From Kiritimatiellaeota bacterium B1221 (GTDB lineage Bacteria > Verrucomicrobiota > Kiritimatiellia > SS1-B-03-39 > UBA6053): a stretch of DNA of 64,000 nt. Made by a program: the position numbers and the translations under genes. The notes beneath the pieces were generated by a model, which worked only from the letters and a program-made list of their open reading frames with translations, had not been told where the DNA came from and ran no database searches. Below, one piece after another: positions 34,794 through 45,000 of the stretch. Each line of letters begins with the position of its first letter. Position 1 is the stretch's first letter. The stretch lies in assembly GCA_029269125.1 (NCBI GenBank), contig JARHXX010000001.1, forward strand, positions 186,001-250,000, read 5' to 3'.

Positions 34794-34808
34794 TTTTTCA
34801 GCATACCC

Positions 34809-34834
34809 GCCCGCTTCCCCTTGAGGAAGCGGGC
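34809..34834 (+). terminator. Hairpin after GH31 gene
   Basis: GCCCGCTTCC pairs with GGAAGCGGGC around CCTTGA, 16 bases past the GH31 stop. There is no T-run, so termination efficiency is uncertain. The remaining bases to 35039 contain no gene I can support. Confidence 0.45.
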
Positions 34835-34994
34835 CATCCTGATTTCAAACGGCCTTCGTTTTATTTAGAATCTCCACTCATCGCGACATTTGATCCCTGG
34901 GCGCACATCATCACGAGGAGTGCGGAGCACATCCACCCACTTTTCCCAGGTGAATCGAAAACGCCGAAGTCCCGGCGGCCGGAGGTCGCAGATC

Positions 34995-35021
34995 GAAAAA
35001 ATGCAGACGCATTGCAGCGTC
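34995..35021 (-). terminator. Possible terminator of M42 peptidase gene
   Basis: On the minus strand GACGC-TGCAAT-GCGTC is followed by TGCATTTTTT. The five-base stem is short, but the T-run supports a leftward terminator. Confidence 0.4.
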
Positions 35022-35039
35022 CCTGGCGCCCCCCCCCCC

Positions 35040-36113
35040 TTAAAATGGGGTCAAATCGGTATCCGCTTCGAGGTCAATCACCACTTTAGCCATCAACTCA
35101 ATGCACGCTTCAACATCACGCAGATCCACCATCTCGGAGGGACTGTGCATGTAACGGTTGGGGATACTTAACAATGCAGTGGCCATGCCGGAGCGGCTCA
35201 GCTGCATCGCATTGGCATCGGTGCCGGTACTCCGCCCTTCCGCTGTAATCTGCAAAGGAATTTTGTACTTCCTGGCGGTATCGACAATACGGTCAAAAAT
35301 TTTGGGATGCGTATTGGGTCCACGGGTTAAAACCGGTCCTTTTCCCAACTCACAGGCATTCACCTGTTTCTTGGCATCGCCCAATCCGGGATGATCACCG
35401 GCAAAAGTGACATCCACCGCAATGCCCACTTGAGCATCGATATCAAAAGAAGCGGTGATCGCCCCCCGCAATCCAATTTCCTCCTGAACGGTGGCGACAC
35501 TGTACAGGGTGGAAGCCGCTTTATTATCAGAAGCCGCCACCCGGCGCGCGGCTTCCAGCACTACAAAAGCTCCAATGCGATTATCCATCCCCCGGGCCGC
35601 AATCACATCGCCCTGCAGCGCCTGCATACCATAACCCAAAACCAGAGGATCCCCTACCGCGACCAACTTTTCAGCTTCTTTTTTATTCGCCACCCCAATG
35701 TCAACCCACAAATTTTTCAGCTCAACCACCCGTTTACGATCCTCAGGCGACATTAAATGAATGGGCTTCTTGCCAATCACGCCCGGTACAATCCCTTTCT
35801 TGCCGCGGATCTGCACCCGTTGGCCCTGGGCAATCTGCGGATCCCAGCCGCCAATGGGGTCAAGCCACAAATAACCTTGTGAATCGATATGGGTAATGAG
35901 AAAACCAATTTCATCGCAATGACCCGCAAACATCACCCTCAAATCAGAGTTCCCTTTCACAATTGCCAAAGTGTTACCGTGACGGTCGCGCTTCACCTCA
36001 TCCGCAAATCCTTTCGCCTCGTCGCGGAAAATATTGGCGGCCGGACCTTCATAGCCAGAGGGACTCACAGATTCCAAAAAGTCTTTTAATATCGTCAACG
36101 TTTTCTTTTTCAT
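35040..36113 (-). CDS. M42-family metallopeptidase (glutamyl/leucyl aminopeptidase-like)
   Basis: This 357-residue dinuclear-metal aminopeptidase has its metal ligands in MFAGHCDEIGFLIT (His), ARGMDNRIGAFVVLE (Asp) and ATVQEEIGLRGA (catalytic Glu and ligand Glu). VTFAGDHPG and the terminal MHSPSEMVDLRD (His) complete the set. The domain order matches the FrvX/YsdC/TET family, which assemble as dodecameric cytosolic tetrahedra that trim peptides. A run of 11 C residues lies right after the stop on the plus strand. No operon partner; pcnB diverges from it. Confidence 0.92.
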   Translation of the reverse strand: MKKKTLTILKDFLESVSPSGYEGPAANIFRDEAKGFADEVKRDRHGNTLAIVKGNSDLRVMFAGHCDEIGFLITHIDSQGYLWLDPIGGWDPQIAQGQRVQIRGKKGIVPGVIGKKPIHLMSPEDRKRVVELKNLWVDIGVANKKEAEKLVAVGDPLVLGYGMQALQGDVIAARGMDNRIGAFVVLEAARRVAASDNKAASTLYSVATVQEEIGLRGAITASFDIDAQVGIAVDVTFAGDHPGLGDAKKQVNACELGKGPVLTRGPNTHPKIFDRIVDTARKYKIPLQITAEGRSTGTDANAMQLSRSGMATALLSIPNRYMHSPSEMVDLRDVEACIELMAKVVIDLEADTDLTPF

Positions 36114-36207
36114 CAGGTTTTCCTACCGGGTTGTACACCGGATTTCAGTTGCGTTTCCAAAAAGGAGGCCATAAGAACTTCCCCATCAAATTTAATCAGT
36201 AATATAC

Positions 36208-37533
36208 ATGGAACCAAAAATACTTCAACGCTCCGATCATTGCGTCAGCCGTAAAAATATCAGCAAGAATGCACTTACCGTACTCTATCGGCTAAATGAG
36301 TCCGGCTACAAAGCTTACCTTGCTGGCGGTTGTGTGCGTGACCTCATGCTGGGCCGCCAACCGAAAGATTTTGACGTGGCCACCGATGCCAGCCCCCAGG
36401 AAGTAAAAAAATGTTTCCGGAATTGCCGGCTTATCGGACGCCGTTTCCGTCTGGCCCATGTGATGTTCCGCGGGGAAATCATTGAAGTTGCCACGTTCCG
36501 CGCCCCCACCTCCGGCACCCTGCCTGATGCCGAGGGCGATGAAGAACCTAACAATGAAGAGAATGAGAAACGGGATGTCGTCATCAACGAAGATGGCGTA
36601 GTGGTTCGCGACAACGAATACGGAACCCCCGAAGAGGATGCGTTCCGCCGTGATTTCACCGTGAACGCCCTTTTTTATGATATTGCCGACTTTTCGATTA
36701 TCGATTACGTGGGCGGTCTGGACGACTTGGACAAGAAGGTGATTCACTGTATCGGGGATCCGGAAATCAGGTATAAAGAAGATCCGGTTCGCATGATCCG
36801 GGCGGTTCGCTTTGCCGCCACCTTGGGATTGGAAATTGAGCAAAACACCTACGATGCCATTCTCAGTCAATGCAGTCAAATGTTGCACGCCAGCCACGCA
36901 CGGATGTATGAAGAAATTCTGAAATTTTTCTATTCCGGCGCCATGGAACCCGCTTTTAAATTATGGAAAGACACCGGTTTACTGGATGTGATGTTCCCGG
37001 GCTTCAGCACCTGGTATCGGGAACAGGCCACACCTGAAGAAATTCATTGGCATCACATGGCTTTGCAGCAATTAGACAAGTGGAAAACCCATAACATCAA
37101 GGCCTCGCAAGAATTGGCCTACACCCTCTTTTTAACGCCATATATTCGGTCCGTGCGCAATGAAATTTTTGCCAGGGGAGATCTTTCTCCCCGCAATGCA
37201 TACATGGAAGCCGTAGAACAAATACAACGCGTGCTCTCTGCCCGCATTTTGATCCCCAAGCGGATTGCATTTAAGATCTTCGATCTCACCTCCTCCCAGG
37301 ACCGCTTCCTCGACCGGAAAAACGAGCAACGCACCATACGCTTCTTACACCGCAGCTACTTCAGAGATGCCCTGGTGTTGTTTAAATTTGATGCCTTGGC
37401 CAGCGGAAACCCACAATCGGATCTCATTGAAGCGTGGACCGAAGACCTTAAAAAAGCGCCTCCCCCGTCTGAACACAAAGAGCGCCCTCACAAGCCGCGC
37501 CGGAAACGCAGAAGACGGCGCCCGCAACACTAG
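36208..37533 (+). CDS. pcnB: Poly(A) polymerase PcnB / CCA-adding family
   Basis: This 441-residue class II nucleotidyltransferase is likely to add 3' A tails to RNA. The NT domain has AYLAGGCVRDLMLGRQPKDFDV, with the catalytic D-x-D in FDVATDA, and RRFRLAHV. The head domain has GTPEEDAFRRDFTVNALFYD and DYVGGLDDL; the neck has YKEDPVRMIRAVRFAA. The long segment before RDFTVNA and the strongly basic C-terminus (HKPRRKRRRRRPQH) favour PcnB over the CCA enzyme. A heptamer repeat array begins exactly at its TAG stop codon. Confidence 0.88.
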   Translation: MEPKILQRSDHCVSRKNISKNALTVLYRLNESGYKAYLAGGCVRDLMLGRQPKDFDVATDASPQEVKKCFRNCRLIGRRFRLAHVMFRGEIIEVATFRAPTSGTLPDAEGDEEPNNEENEKRDVVINEDGVVVRDNEYGTPEEDAFRRDFTVNALFYDIADFSIIDYVGGLDDLDKKVIHCIGDPEIRYKEDPVRMIRAVRFAATLGLEIEQNTYDAILSQCSQMLHASHARMYEEILKFFYSGAMEPAFKLWKDTGLLDVMFPGFSTWYREQATPEEIHWHHMALQQLDKWKTHNIKASQELAYTLFLTPYIRSVRNEIFARGDLSPRNAYMEAVEQIQRVLSARILIPKRIAFKIFDLTSSQDRFLDRKNEQRTIRFLHRSYFRDALVLFKFDALASGNPQSDLIEAWTEDLKKAPPPSEHKERPHKPRRKRRRRRPQH

Positions 37534-37660
37534 TCACGGGTCACGGGCCAACGGTCATGGGTCAATGGTCATGGGTCAATGGCCAACGGTCACAGGTCAA
37601 CGGTCACTGGAAGGCTACATCCCCCGTTCCAAGTGACCAGTGACTAATGACACATTGACG
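37531..37660 (+). repeat. Heptamer array (NGGTCAN direct, then inverted units)
   Basis: From 37531 to 37607, eleven consecutive 7-base units fit NGGTCAN with few exceptions (e.g. CGGTCAT, GGGTCAA, TGGCCAA, CGGTCAC). After a 25-base spacer, four units in inverted orientation (GTGACCA, GTGACTA, ATGACAC, ATTGACG) occupy 37633-37660. The two blocks can fold on each other. The first unit TAGTCAC supplies the stop codon of pcnB. The array lies between pcnB and convergent fabB. Confidence 0.75.
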
Positions 37661-37687
37661 CATCACGCAACAGAATCGCGCCCGCCT

Positions 37688-38908
37688 TTAGTCCTGATAC
37701 TTACGCATGATCAGTGTGGCATTGGTGCCACCGAAACCGAAGCTATTGCTCATTACGGTTTTTAACCCCGCATTTTTCAGAGGCTCACCCAGAACGATGG
37801 GCAAATCACCAGCCGCAGGATCCAGGTTTTCCACATGCGCATTGGCAGCCACAAAATCATGCTCCAGCATCAACAAGCTGTAAACCGCCTCGTTGGATCC
37901 GGCCGCACCCAGAGCATGACCGGTGATTGATTTGGTAGAGCTGATGTGCGGCGCATTTTCAGGGAACACTTCGCGAATCGCTTTCAATTCTGCAATATCG
38001 CCGGCAGGCGTACTGGTACCGTGGGTATTGATATAATCGATAGGGGTATCACAGGTTTCCATGGCCATACGCATGCAACGAACGGCCCCTTCCCCGGAAG
38101 GTGCCACCATATCGGCACCATCAGAAGTTGCACCGTATCCGACGACTTCACCATAAATAGTGGCTCCGCGGGCTTTGGCATGCTCGAGTTCCTCAAGCAC
38201 CACAATACTGCCACCGCCGGAAATCACAAATCCGTCGCGATTCACATCGTAGGGACGTGAAGCCTCCGCAGGATTGTCATTATACTGGGAGCTCAGTGCA
38301 CCCATGGCGTCAAACATCACCGTGGAAGCCCAGAAAATTTCTTCGCCACCACCGGCAAAAATGATGTCCTGTTTTCCGGCCTGAATCAGTTCCATGCCAT
38401 TGCCAATACAATGTGCGGAAGTCGCACAGGCTGAACTGATACTGTAGTTATGACCACGAATTTTAAAGGCTGTGGCCAAACAGGCACTGTTGGTACTGGC
38501 CATGGTACGGGGCACCATATAGGGGCCAACCCGTTTCGCGCCTTTTTCACGGCATAAATCAATGGTCGCAGCCACGTTTTCAGTGGAAGTGCCGCCGGTA
38601 CCGGTGATCAAACCACTGCGGTTACTGGAAACCAGTTCGGGAGGCAAACCTGCATGTTCGATCGCCTCTTTCATGGCGACGTAGTTGAAGGCTGAACCGC
38701 CACCCATGAAACGAAGCAGTTTGCGGTCAACGTGCTGGCTCAGATCAATGTCGATCGGACCATAAACATGACTACGGAACCCTTTGTCGGCATATTCCTG
38801 CGAAAAGGCGAGACCGGATTTGGTGTTCACCAATGAATCCAGGACTTCCTCCCGGTTATTTCCGATACTACTGACGATTCCATAACCTGTAACAACTACA
38901 CGACGCAT
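37688..38908 (-). CDS. fabB: 3-oxoacyl-ACP synthase I (FabB type)
   Basis: This condensing enzyme elongates acyl-ACP with malonyl-ACP in fatty acid synthesis. The protein has 406 residues, the same length as E. coli FabB, and the same opening pattern ([35 protein letters not shown]). The catalytic Cys is in [12 protein letters not shown] (near 163), with His in [13 protein letters not shown] and His in [24 protein letters not shown] closes the protein. No FabA gene is adjacent, so whether it serves unsaturated fatty acid synthesis is open. It appears monocistronic. Confidence 0.92.
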   Translation of the reverse strand: MRRVVVTGYGIVSSIGNNREEVLDSLVNTKSGLAFSQEYADKGFRSHVYGPIDIDLSQHVDRKLLRFMGGGSAFNYVAMKEAIEHAGLPPELVSSNRSGLITGTGGTSTENVAATIDLCREKGAKRVGPYMVPRTMASTNSACLATAFKIRGHNYSISSACATSAHCIGNGMELIQAGKQDIIFAGGGEEIFWASTVMFDAMGALSSQYNDNPAEASRPYDVNRDGFVISGGGSIVVLEELEHAKARGATIYGEVVGYGATSDGADMVAPSGEGAVRCMRMAMETCDTPIDYINTHGTSTPAGDIAELKAIREVFPENAPHISSTKSITGHALGAAGSNEAVYSLLMLEHDFVAANAHVENLDPAAGDLPIVLGEPLKNAGLKTVMSNSFGFGGTNATLIMRKYQD

Positions 38909-38973
38909 GTTTATTCTCCAAAAATATTCTATATCAAAATTGGGTGCTCAAAGAACTGTGTTTATAGGCAAAT

Positions 38974-40020
38974 TCAAGGGGTTTCGTCGATCAAAAAATC
39001 AGCTTTTCCTACATCCTCTTTGCCAGTGTTCATTTGAAGTTGCGCCACCACGGCCTCAAACACCTTTGAAACGGAAATCCGGGAAATAAATGCGTTTCCG
39101 CCCTTTTTATAACTGCGGTGAGGCGGATACCCCTCCGGACCGGGTTCCGGCCTTAACACCCGGATCGCATCTCCCCGGGGACCGGTCAGCGCAGGGTCGG
39201 TTGGACCAAAAAGCGCCACCAAAGGCGTGCCCACAGCAGCCGCAAAATGCATGGGACCTGAATCATTGCTGACCAGACAATCCACTTGTTTTAATAAAGG
39301 CCCCAAGGCAAGTAAGGGATGTCTGCCGCAAAGATTTTCCACCCCCGCCCCCATTTCCTGCCGGCAACGCTCGCCTATTTCCTGATCATCCGGCCCACCC
39401 AGGATCCAAATTTTCGCATGTAGTTCTGCAATAAGCCGCTTCCCCAACTCAATAAAATGTCCTTCGGGCCAGTCTTTAGCCGGCCAGCGGGAACGGGGAG
39501 CCAACGCAACCAGGGGCGAACCCGGATGCTGAAGATGTGCAAGAGGCGGAAACCGCAGCGGATACCGAAGCGGTTCCGGCCTGATTCCCAAATGCACCAG
39601 AGAATCCAACAATCCATCCAGCGCGTGCACACTGTCCGGACCCGCAACCGGCGTCTCCCCCGCAAAAAATTTAGCCGCTTCTCGCGGATGACTGCTGCCA
39701 ATTTTCCGGCGGGCCCGACAAAGCCCTAAAACCAGCCCGCTCTTGGTCAATCCCTGTAAGTCCAAAGCCAAATCATAATGCCGAACCCGCAGCTGACGTA
39801 AAAATGTTTTGGAATCCGCCATCCCCCCTTTCCTTGGGAAGGAGATCACCCGATCCACATTTTGGTGACATTCAACCAAAGCCGCATATTCTGGCTGGGT
39901 CACCCAGTCCACTTTGCAGCCGTAATGCTCCGCAAGCAGATGCACCACCGGCATCGCATGAAAAAGGTCGCCCAATGCGCTGAGCTTCACCACCAAAATT
40001 CGTTTTACCTCAGTCATCAA
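38974..40020 (-). CDS. GT9-family glycosyltransferase (heptosyltransferase type)
   Basis: This 348-residue enzyme resembles WaaC/WaaF, which add L-glycero-D-manno-heptose from ADP-heptose to the LPS inner core. The N-terminus shows ILVVKLSALGDLFHAMPVV and DWVTQPEYAALVE. The middle has LALDLQGLTKSGLVLGLCRARRKIG, and the donor site shows VALAPRSRWPAKDWPEGHF, CLVSNDSGPMHFAAAVGTPLVALFGPTDPALTGP. It overlaps argF by 11 bases on the same strand, though the functions are unrelated. Together with the LpxC-like protein it indicates an LPS-type outer membrane. Which sugar it moves is not shown. Confidence 0.88.
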   Translation of the reverse strand: MMTEVKRILVVKLSALGDLFHAMPVVHLLAEHYGCKVDWVTQPEYAALVECHQNVDRVISFPRKGGMADSKTFLRQLRVRHYDLALDLQGLTKSGLVLGLCRARRKIGSSHPREAAKFFAGETPVAGPDSVHALDGLLDSLVHLGIRPEPLRYPLRFPPLAHLQHPGSPLVALAPRSRWPAKDWPEGHFIELGKRLIAELHAKIWILGGPDDQEIGERCRQEMGAGVENLCGRHPLLALGPLLKQVDCLVSNDSGPMHFAAAVGTPLVALFGPTDPALTGPRGDAIRVLRPEPGPEGYPPHRSYKKGGNAFISRISVSKVFEAVVAQLQMNTGKEDVGKADFLIDETP

Positions 40021-40957
40021 GTGAGTCGCATGGGGAGAGCAAACGCAACATCACCGCATTCTGGGCATGCAAACGGTTTTCAGCCTGGTCAAACACCACG
40101 GACTGGGGACCATCAATCACTTCCGCGGTCTGTTCGTAACCCCGGGCTGCCGGCAGACAATTCATGAAAATTGCATCTTTGTGCGCGCGGTCCATAATGG
40201 CCTGCGTAACCTGATAAGGCATAAATTCAGCAACCCGCTTGTCCAATTCAGCCGGATCGATATGATAACTCATCCAGCTGTCCGTATACACCACATCCGC
40301 CCCGCTGGCCGCTTCGTGGGCATCTTGAGAAACCAGGATGTGTCCTCCATGGGGCGCCGCCAATTCGCGAGCCTTATCCAAAACGTCCTGCAACGGTTCA
40401 AAATCTTCTCCGCCGGGACAGCCAATCCGCACATTCATACCTGCCATCGCACATCCAAACAGCAGGGAGTGTGTCACATTATTATAGCCGTCACCAAGAA
40501 AACAAAGGGTCTTGCCTTTCAACAAACCTTTGTGCTCCCGAATCGTGAGCAGATCCGCCATAATTTGGCAGGGGTGACTGTAGTCGGTAAGCCCATTAAT
40601 CACGGGCACACCCGCATGGGCAATCATTTCCGTCAAATCGGAATGCTTAAACAACCGGGCAACAATTAAATCGGCATAACGACTGACGACTTTAATAGTA
40701 TCCGGTAAACTTTCTTTTCCGGCACCCAGCGGACTGGTGGTGACATCATAATTAATGGCATGCCCCCCCATACGCACAATCCCCGTTTCAAAACTCACCC
40801 GGGTCCGCAAACTGGGTTTTTCAAAAATCATAAACAGCACTTTCTGTTCTGCCGCCCGTGCAAAAGCTTTAGGATCCGCTTTAAGTTTGCCGGCAAGGTC
40901 AAGGACCTCCGTCATAATTTCCGGTGTCCAATCAGTTAAAGATGATAAATGTTCCAT
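40010..40957 (-). CDS. argF: Ornithine carbamoyltransferase family protein
   Basis: OTCase makes citrulline from ornithine and carbamoyl phosphate. This 315-residue protein has the carbamoyl-phosphate site FEKPSLRTRVSFE, GGHAINYD, LIVARLFKHSDL, and INGLTDYSHPCQIMADLLT. Two ornithine-site elements differ from the classic form: the SMG loop reads TDSWMSYHIDP, and the H-C-L-P motif reads MNCLPAARG. The C-terminal SVVFDQAENRLHAQNAVM is canonical. The changes could be a lineage variant or reflect another amine substrate. No other arg gene is in the window. Confidence 0.85.
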   Translation of the reverse strand: MEHLSSLTDWTPEIMTEVLDLAGKLKADPKAFARAAEQKVLFMIFEKPSLRTRVSFETGIVRMGGHAINYDVTTSPLGAGKESLPDTIKVVSRYADLIVARLFKHSDLTEMIAHAGVPVINGLTDYSHPCQIMADLLTIREHKGLLKGKTLCFLGDGYNNVTHSLLFGCAMAGMNVRIGCPGGEDFEPLQDVLDKARELAAPHGGHILVSQDAHEAASGADVVYTDSWMSYHIDPAELDKRVAEFMPYQVTQAIMDRAHKDAIFMNCLPAARGYEQTAEVIDGPQSVVFDQAENRLHAQNAVMLRLLSPCDSLDD

Positions 40958-41039
40958 AAAATTCCCCGTTTTTGGGTGAAAAGAATTAGTATAACGTCAA
41001 GCGCGGATTGAGGAAAGCAGAAAGCACCACTTGAAATAT

Positions 41040-41537
41040 TCAGGCCGCCCGCAGCAACAGAACCCCGAAAACCACCACGCCCACCAAAGTCAGCCAGCCA
41101 CAAATCAAACTGTAACGCAGCCAGGGAATACTCCCGGCAGGGACTTCCGCAGGCTCAGCGACCGCATCCTCCCCGGAGGCCGGCTCCCATTTCTTTTGCG
41201 GAGGGTGGACATCCAGCAGCCGTAACTGCTTCAAAACCAGGGTCGCATTCCCTTCAATAAATTCAATTTGTTTGATCTGCTCCGATTGGCGGCGCATTAA
41301 AGTGTAAAGGCCCCTTTCCAAACCCAGAAGGTCATCCATTAATTCAGATTTCCGCACCAGATGGTTGAAGTGGGGAATCTGCTGACTGCGCAAACGGGGA
41401 TTAAGTCCATCACGGATATCCGGCACTTTAAATTCGTTCGCGCAATCCGGACATTCAACCAATACCCCTACCAAATCAGAAGAAACCTTGATGGTATGGC
41501 TACAATTAGGACAGTCAAAAAAGATGTCGTGAATCAT
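41040..41537 (-). CDS. Zinc-ribbon membrane protein, unknown
   Basis: This 165-residue protein starts with a zinc ribbon, two C-x2-C knuckles in FDCPNCSHTIKV and VECPDCANEF (residues about 9-37), like MJ0042-type finger domains. A helical, partly coiled middle follows (VRKSELMDDLLGLERG to VLKQLRLLDV). The C-terminus is a single membrane helix (LICGWLTLVGVVVFGVLLL). It is probably a tail-anchored cytosolic protein. I know no specific function; such proteins are common in PVC-group genomes. Confidence 0.7.
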   Translation of the reverse strand: MIHDIFFDCPNCSHTIKVSSDLVGVLVECPDCANEFKVPDIRDGLNPRLRSQQIPHFNHLVRKSELMDDLLGLERGLYTLMRRQSEQIKQIEFIEGNATLVLKQLRLLDVHPPQKKWEPASGEDAVAEPAEVPAGSIPWLRYSLICGWLTLVGVVVFGVLLLRAA

Positions 41538-41675
41538 GACACATTACCTGAAGCATACAAACGATACAACCAAGCCAAAAATAGAAAAACCGATAGAGAT
41601 TTTCTTGGGCCGGCACTCCGAAGCGGCCGTGCGTATCAAAGAATGGGCGCCGGACAAAGGGCGCAGCATCAGGCT

Positions 41676-41906
41676 TCAGGTACGGTGACGGAAAATAATC
41701 CGTCCTTTGGTCAGGTCATAAGGAGACATTTCCACCTGAACTTTATCCCCGGTCGTAATACGGATAAAATGCTTGCGCATTTTCCCGCTGATGTGAGCGA
41801 GAATCTGATGGCCGTTTTCCAACTCCACCCGATACATGGTTGCAGGAAGGACTTGGTTGACGACACCGTCGACTTGAATGAGATCTTGATCTTTTTTAGC
41901 TGGCAT
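41676..41906 (-). CDS. infA: Translation initiation factor IF-1
   Basis: IF-1 binds the ribosomal A site during initiation. The protein has 76 residues with the single OB fold: [61 protein letters not shown]. All core features including SGKMRK and the D-L-T-K-G-R-I turn are present. It is not within a ribosomal protein operon here. The 138-base gap to the zinc-ribbon gene holds no further gene I recognise. Confidence 0.96.
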   Translation of the reverse strand: MPAKKDQDLIQVDGVVNQVLPATMYRVELENGHQILAHISGKMRKHFIRITTGDKVQVEMSPYDLTKGRIIFRHRT

Positions 41907-42086
41907 ACAATTTTGTAAATGTTTGGAGCCCCTCCATTAATGTAAAATCGAAGAAATAGCAATACTTTCCTACAAAAAAGGCCCTTTATTGAACAAACAC
42001 GATATTCCGTATCTAAAGAGGTTGATTTTCATCCATTCGAGTGCAAGAGAATCCTCGTCACCTAATTCGGAACCACTGATTTTATT

Positions 42087-45000
42087 ATGAAAAACCTTAA
42101 AGACAGCATTGGATATACGAACCCCGAGCAGACTGGACATGAATCCGTAACGGATTTAATCCATTACATTAATATTAAATTATCTGCATTGGATCTCCCC
42201 ATATACGGAAAAGACGAAGACAATCCTTTTCTGGAATTAGGCAAGAGCCTTTTAGCCACCGCCAAAGCCAAGGACAGGCTGCTCGCGGACTACATGTGCC
42301 CGGTTGACCGCCATATTGACAATTTTATCCGCGAGTTCTTTAAAGATCACGGTATTGAGGAAGAACAGTCCTGGTTGCCCAAACACAGTTTTGTTTTAGA
42401 CCGCCACGGAATTGCCCGCACCCTTTCAATCCCCCCCGATCGGGATGATTTCAAATCAGACATTATCGAAAGCTACCGCACAGCCAATGGCGTTTTGCAC
42501 AATCCGAAACATGACCGCCGCACCACCAAGGGCGTCTTCCATGTTTGTGAAAAAGGTTTACCCATTCCCGATGACAAAAAAGCTGTACCGGTGCTGACGT
42601 TCAGCCGCTTGCTTAGCGCGGCACTGAATCCGCCAAAATCCTTGATGGATCTGCCTTTCACCAACAATCAGGAACAGAAAGCCAGCACCTGGGTTTCCCT
42701 TTTGCTTCGCCCACTGGTTTGCCCCGCCGTCTCCGGCGTCACCGGCCGCAAAACCATGGAAGTGCGCTTCTTTGCCCCCGGCAATATGGTCGCGAACCTC
42801 GATTTTGTGGAAAGTATTTTCGGAAATGCGGGCAACCCCCTGCTCCCTGAAAATGACGCGCGTTTAGACACGGCAGAATGGTCCGGCCACACCGGTTGCG
42901 TTATTCTGGCTCCGCACCTGCTCGAACTGACAAAAAAAGAACTGGGACTTCCCCATATCGATGAGGCCACCGAACGCCAAAAACGTGACAGCATGTGCTG
43001 GAGCGACGAAAACGAGAAATACAATGACGGCACCGCCTTCAAAGTAACCCTTCGCAACGAAGAAGGCGTGATCGTCACCCTGATTGCCGACAACTATTTT
43101 GGCTACTGCAAAAAAGAAGTCAAAACCCAACTCAGCTACGCCTCCAATTTATATGGCATGGTGGAAGAGGAACACGCCGGGGGCGCAATGACCTTCCCCA
43201 GTTTTGACCTTGGCGAAGATTTCCGTCTCAGCTTTCTCAACAAAGATGTAGACCATTCTATCGATGAAGTCATTGAGCGCTACGCTTCACGTATTGATGT
43301 GCAACCCGAAGGTTACGCCATCGATAAAAACTTCCCCGATATTATTTATGTACCGGAAACGTCCTACTTTGAACTCCGCACCCAAAGTATTCAGTGGACG
43401 AATGAACAGGGACCGCAAAGCATAAAACTTTCACCGGAAAACACCTACGTGTTGCCCAGCGGATATAAAGTCAAGATGTTCAATCCCCAGACAGGTCAGC
43501 GCTGGCGCCTCATAGGAACCAACGCAGAAGGTCTGCTTTGCCACAAACCCTGTACGGTTTCTGGTGGCGGTAAATCTGAAATCTCGAAACCGATTACAGA
43601 CGCGATGGTAAATGCCCCCGTGTTCACGCCCAACTTCTCTGAAGATATGGACATGGTGGAAATGATTACCCAAAAAGATTATTCTGATCGCTTCACCTCC
43701 CCCAAAGAACCGGGTAAACCCAGCCGCCCCCTCTTAAGCCCGGAGCGCTCTTTAGGTTCTGTGGTTCGGATGCTGACTCCAAATCCCGAATACACGGAAG
43801 AATTTAACACCTGGCTCTACGCCATCCCGCACCGGGTACGTGATTTGGTTCTCACCGTGAAACGGTACTACCGTCCGCATTGGGGCGAAAACTGGCGTGA
43901 ACGTTTTAATGTCGATACCATCAATGGTCAACAGGGAGTGGAACTCCGCTACCGTCAACGTCAGGTTATCGGTTCCTATGTCCGTTTAGGCTATACCGAG
44001 CAAGGAGCCTGGAGGCTCTTCAGCCTGCGTAAAGATTTTTGGCCCGCCACAAAATTGCAGCGTGAAGATGACATCACCGCGTCTGTGATCATTCCCAGTT
44101 CGCAAATCCACAACCTGCCCTCCCATATTTCCTCTCCTTCCTGTAAGTTTGTGCAGAACTGCGAGTACCGGTTGTTCCAGCGTCCGGATGACGCGATTAT
44201 CCCCGGATACGATAAAAGCACCGAGTATGATTACGCCACCAAGAAAAGCTTTTTCTCCAACTACGCCCCTCTCAGCCGGGCAGATGTGGAAGAAATGGTG
44301 CAAGACGTCATCAAATTCGAACAGTACACGCCGGAAATGCAGGAGGCGATGCGCAACTTTGTTGAAGACAAAGAGGGTCCGGATTACTTTGTAAGTAACA
44401 ACTGCCCCCGCATCGTGGACGGCGCGCCGACCAAAAACCCGCGCTATCTGCAAAATCGTCCCGATTTGGGCGCGGACCACGAAGAGTATCTCGCGGATAT
44501 CGGCACACGCCTCTATCGCCGCCTTCCCGATAACGCCGCGGTATTCAATCCCGTAGGTGCGGTACTGCCCGGACGCCGGAACAATCCACCGGAACCCAAA
44601 GCCGGTATCCGGCCACTCGCAGTATACAACCCGATTCATTATCAGGAACTGCCTGAGCTGTTTATGGATTTCGTAGCCAGTCTCACCGGAAAATCTCCGT
44701 CTACCACCGGTGCGGGATCTGAGGGAGCCCTCACCAAAGCGCCTTTTAATGCGCTGCTCCCCGTCACCGACCTGAACAACGCCCTGATCAGCTATATTCT
44801 GACCCAGAGCCACGCTTTCAGCACGGCGGCCGGATACGTGGGGCATAAATACCGTGTGGACCACGATATCAGCTTGTTGGTACCGGAAATTTGGTGCCGG
44901 ATGTACCCGCAGGAACGTGACCCTCAGTGGTTGATCAAAGAAGGCTATTTGGAAGCGCTCGAAGATTTTGAGTACGAAGGCAAAACCGTGATGGCCAGCC

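Noticed and set aside
35029-35039. Run of 11 C as a phase-variation tract
   Set aside because: It lies just after the stop of the M42 peptidase gene and not in a promoter or frame, so length changes would not switch a gene.
37531-37660. CRISPR-like array
   Set aside because: The units are 7 bases with no spacers and no cas genes are nearby; it is a short tandem heptamer repeat.
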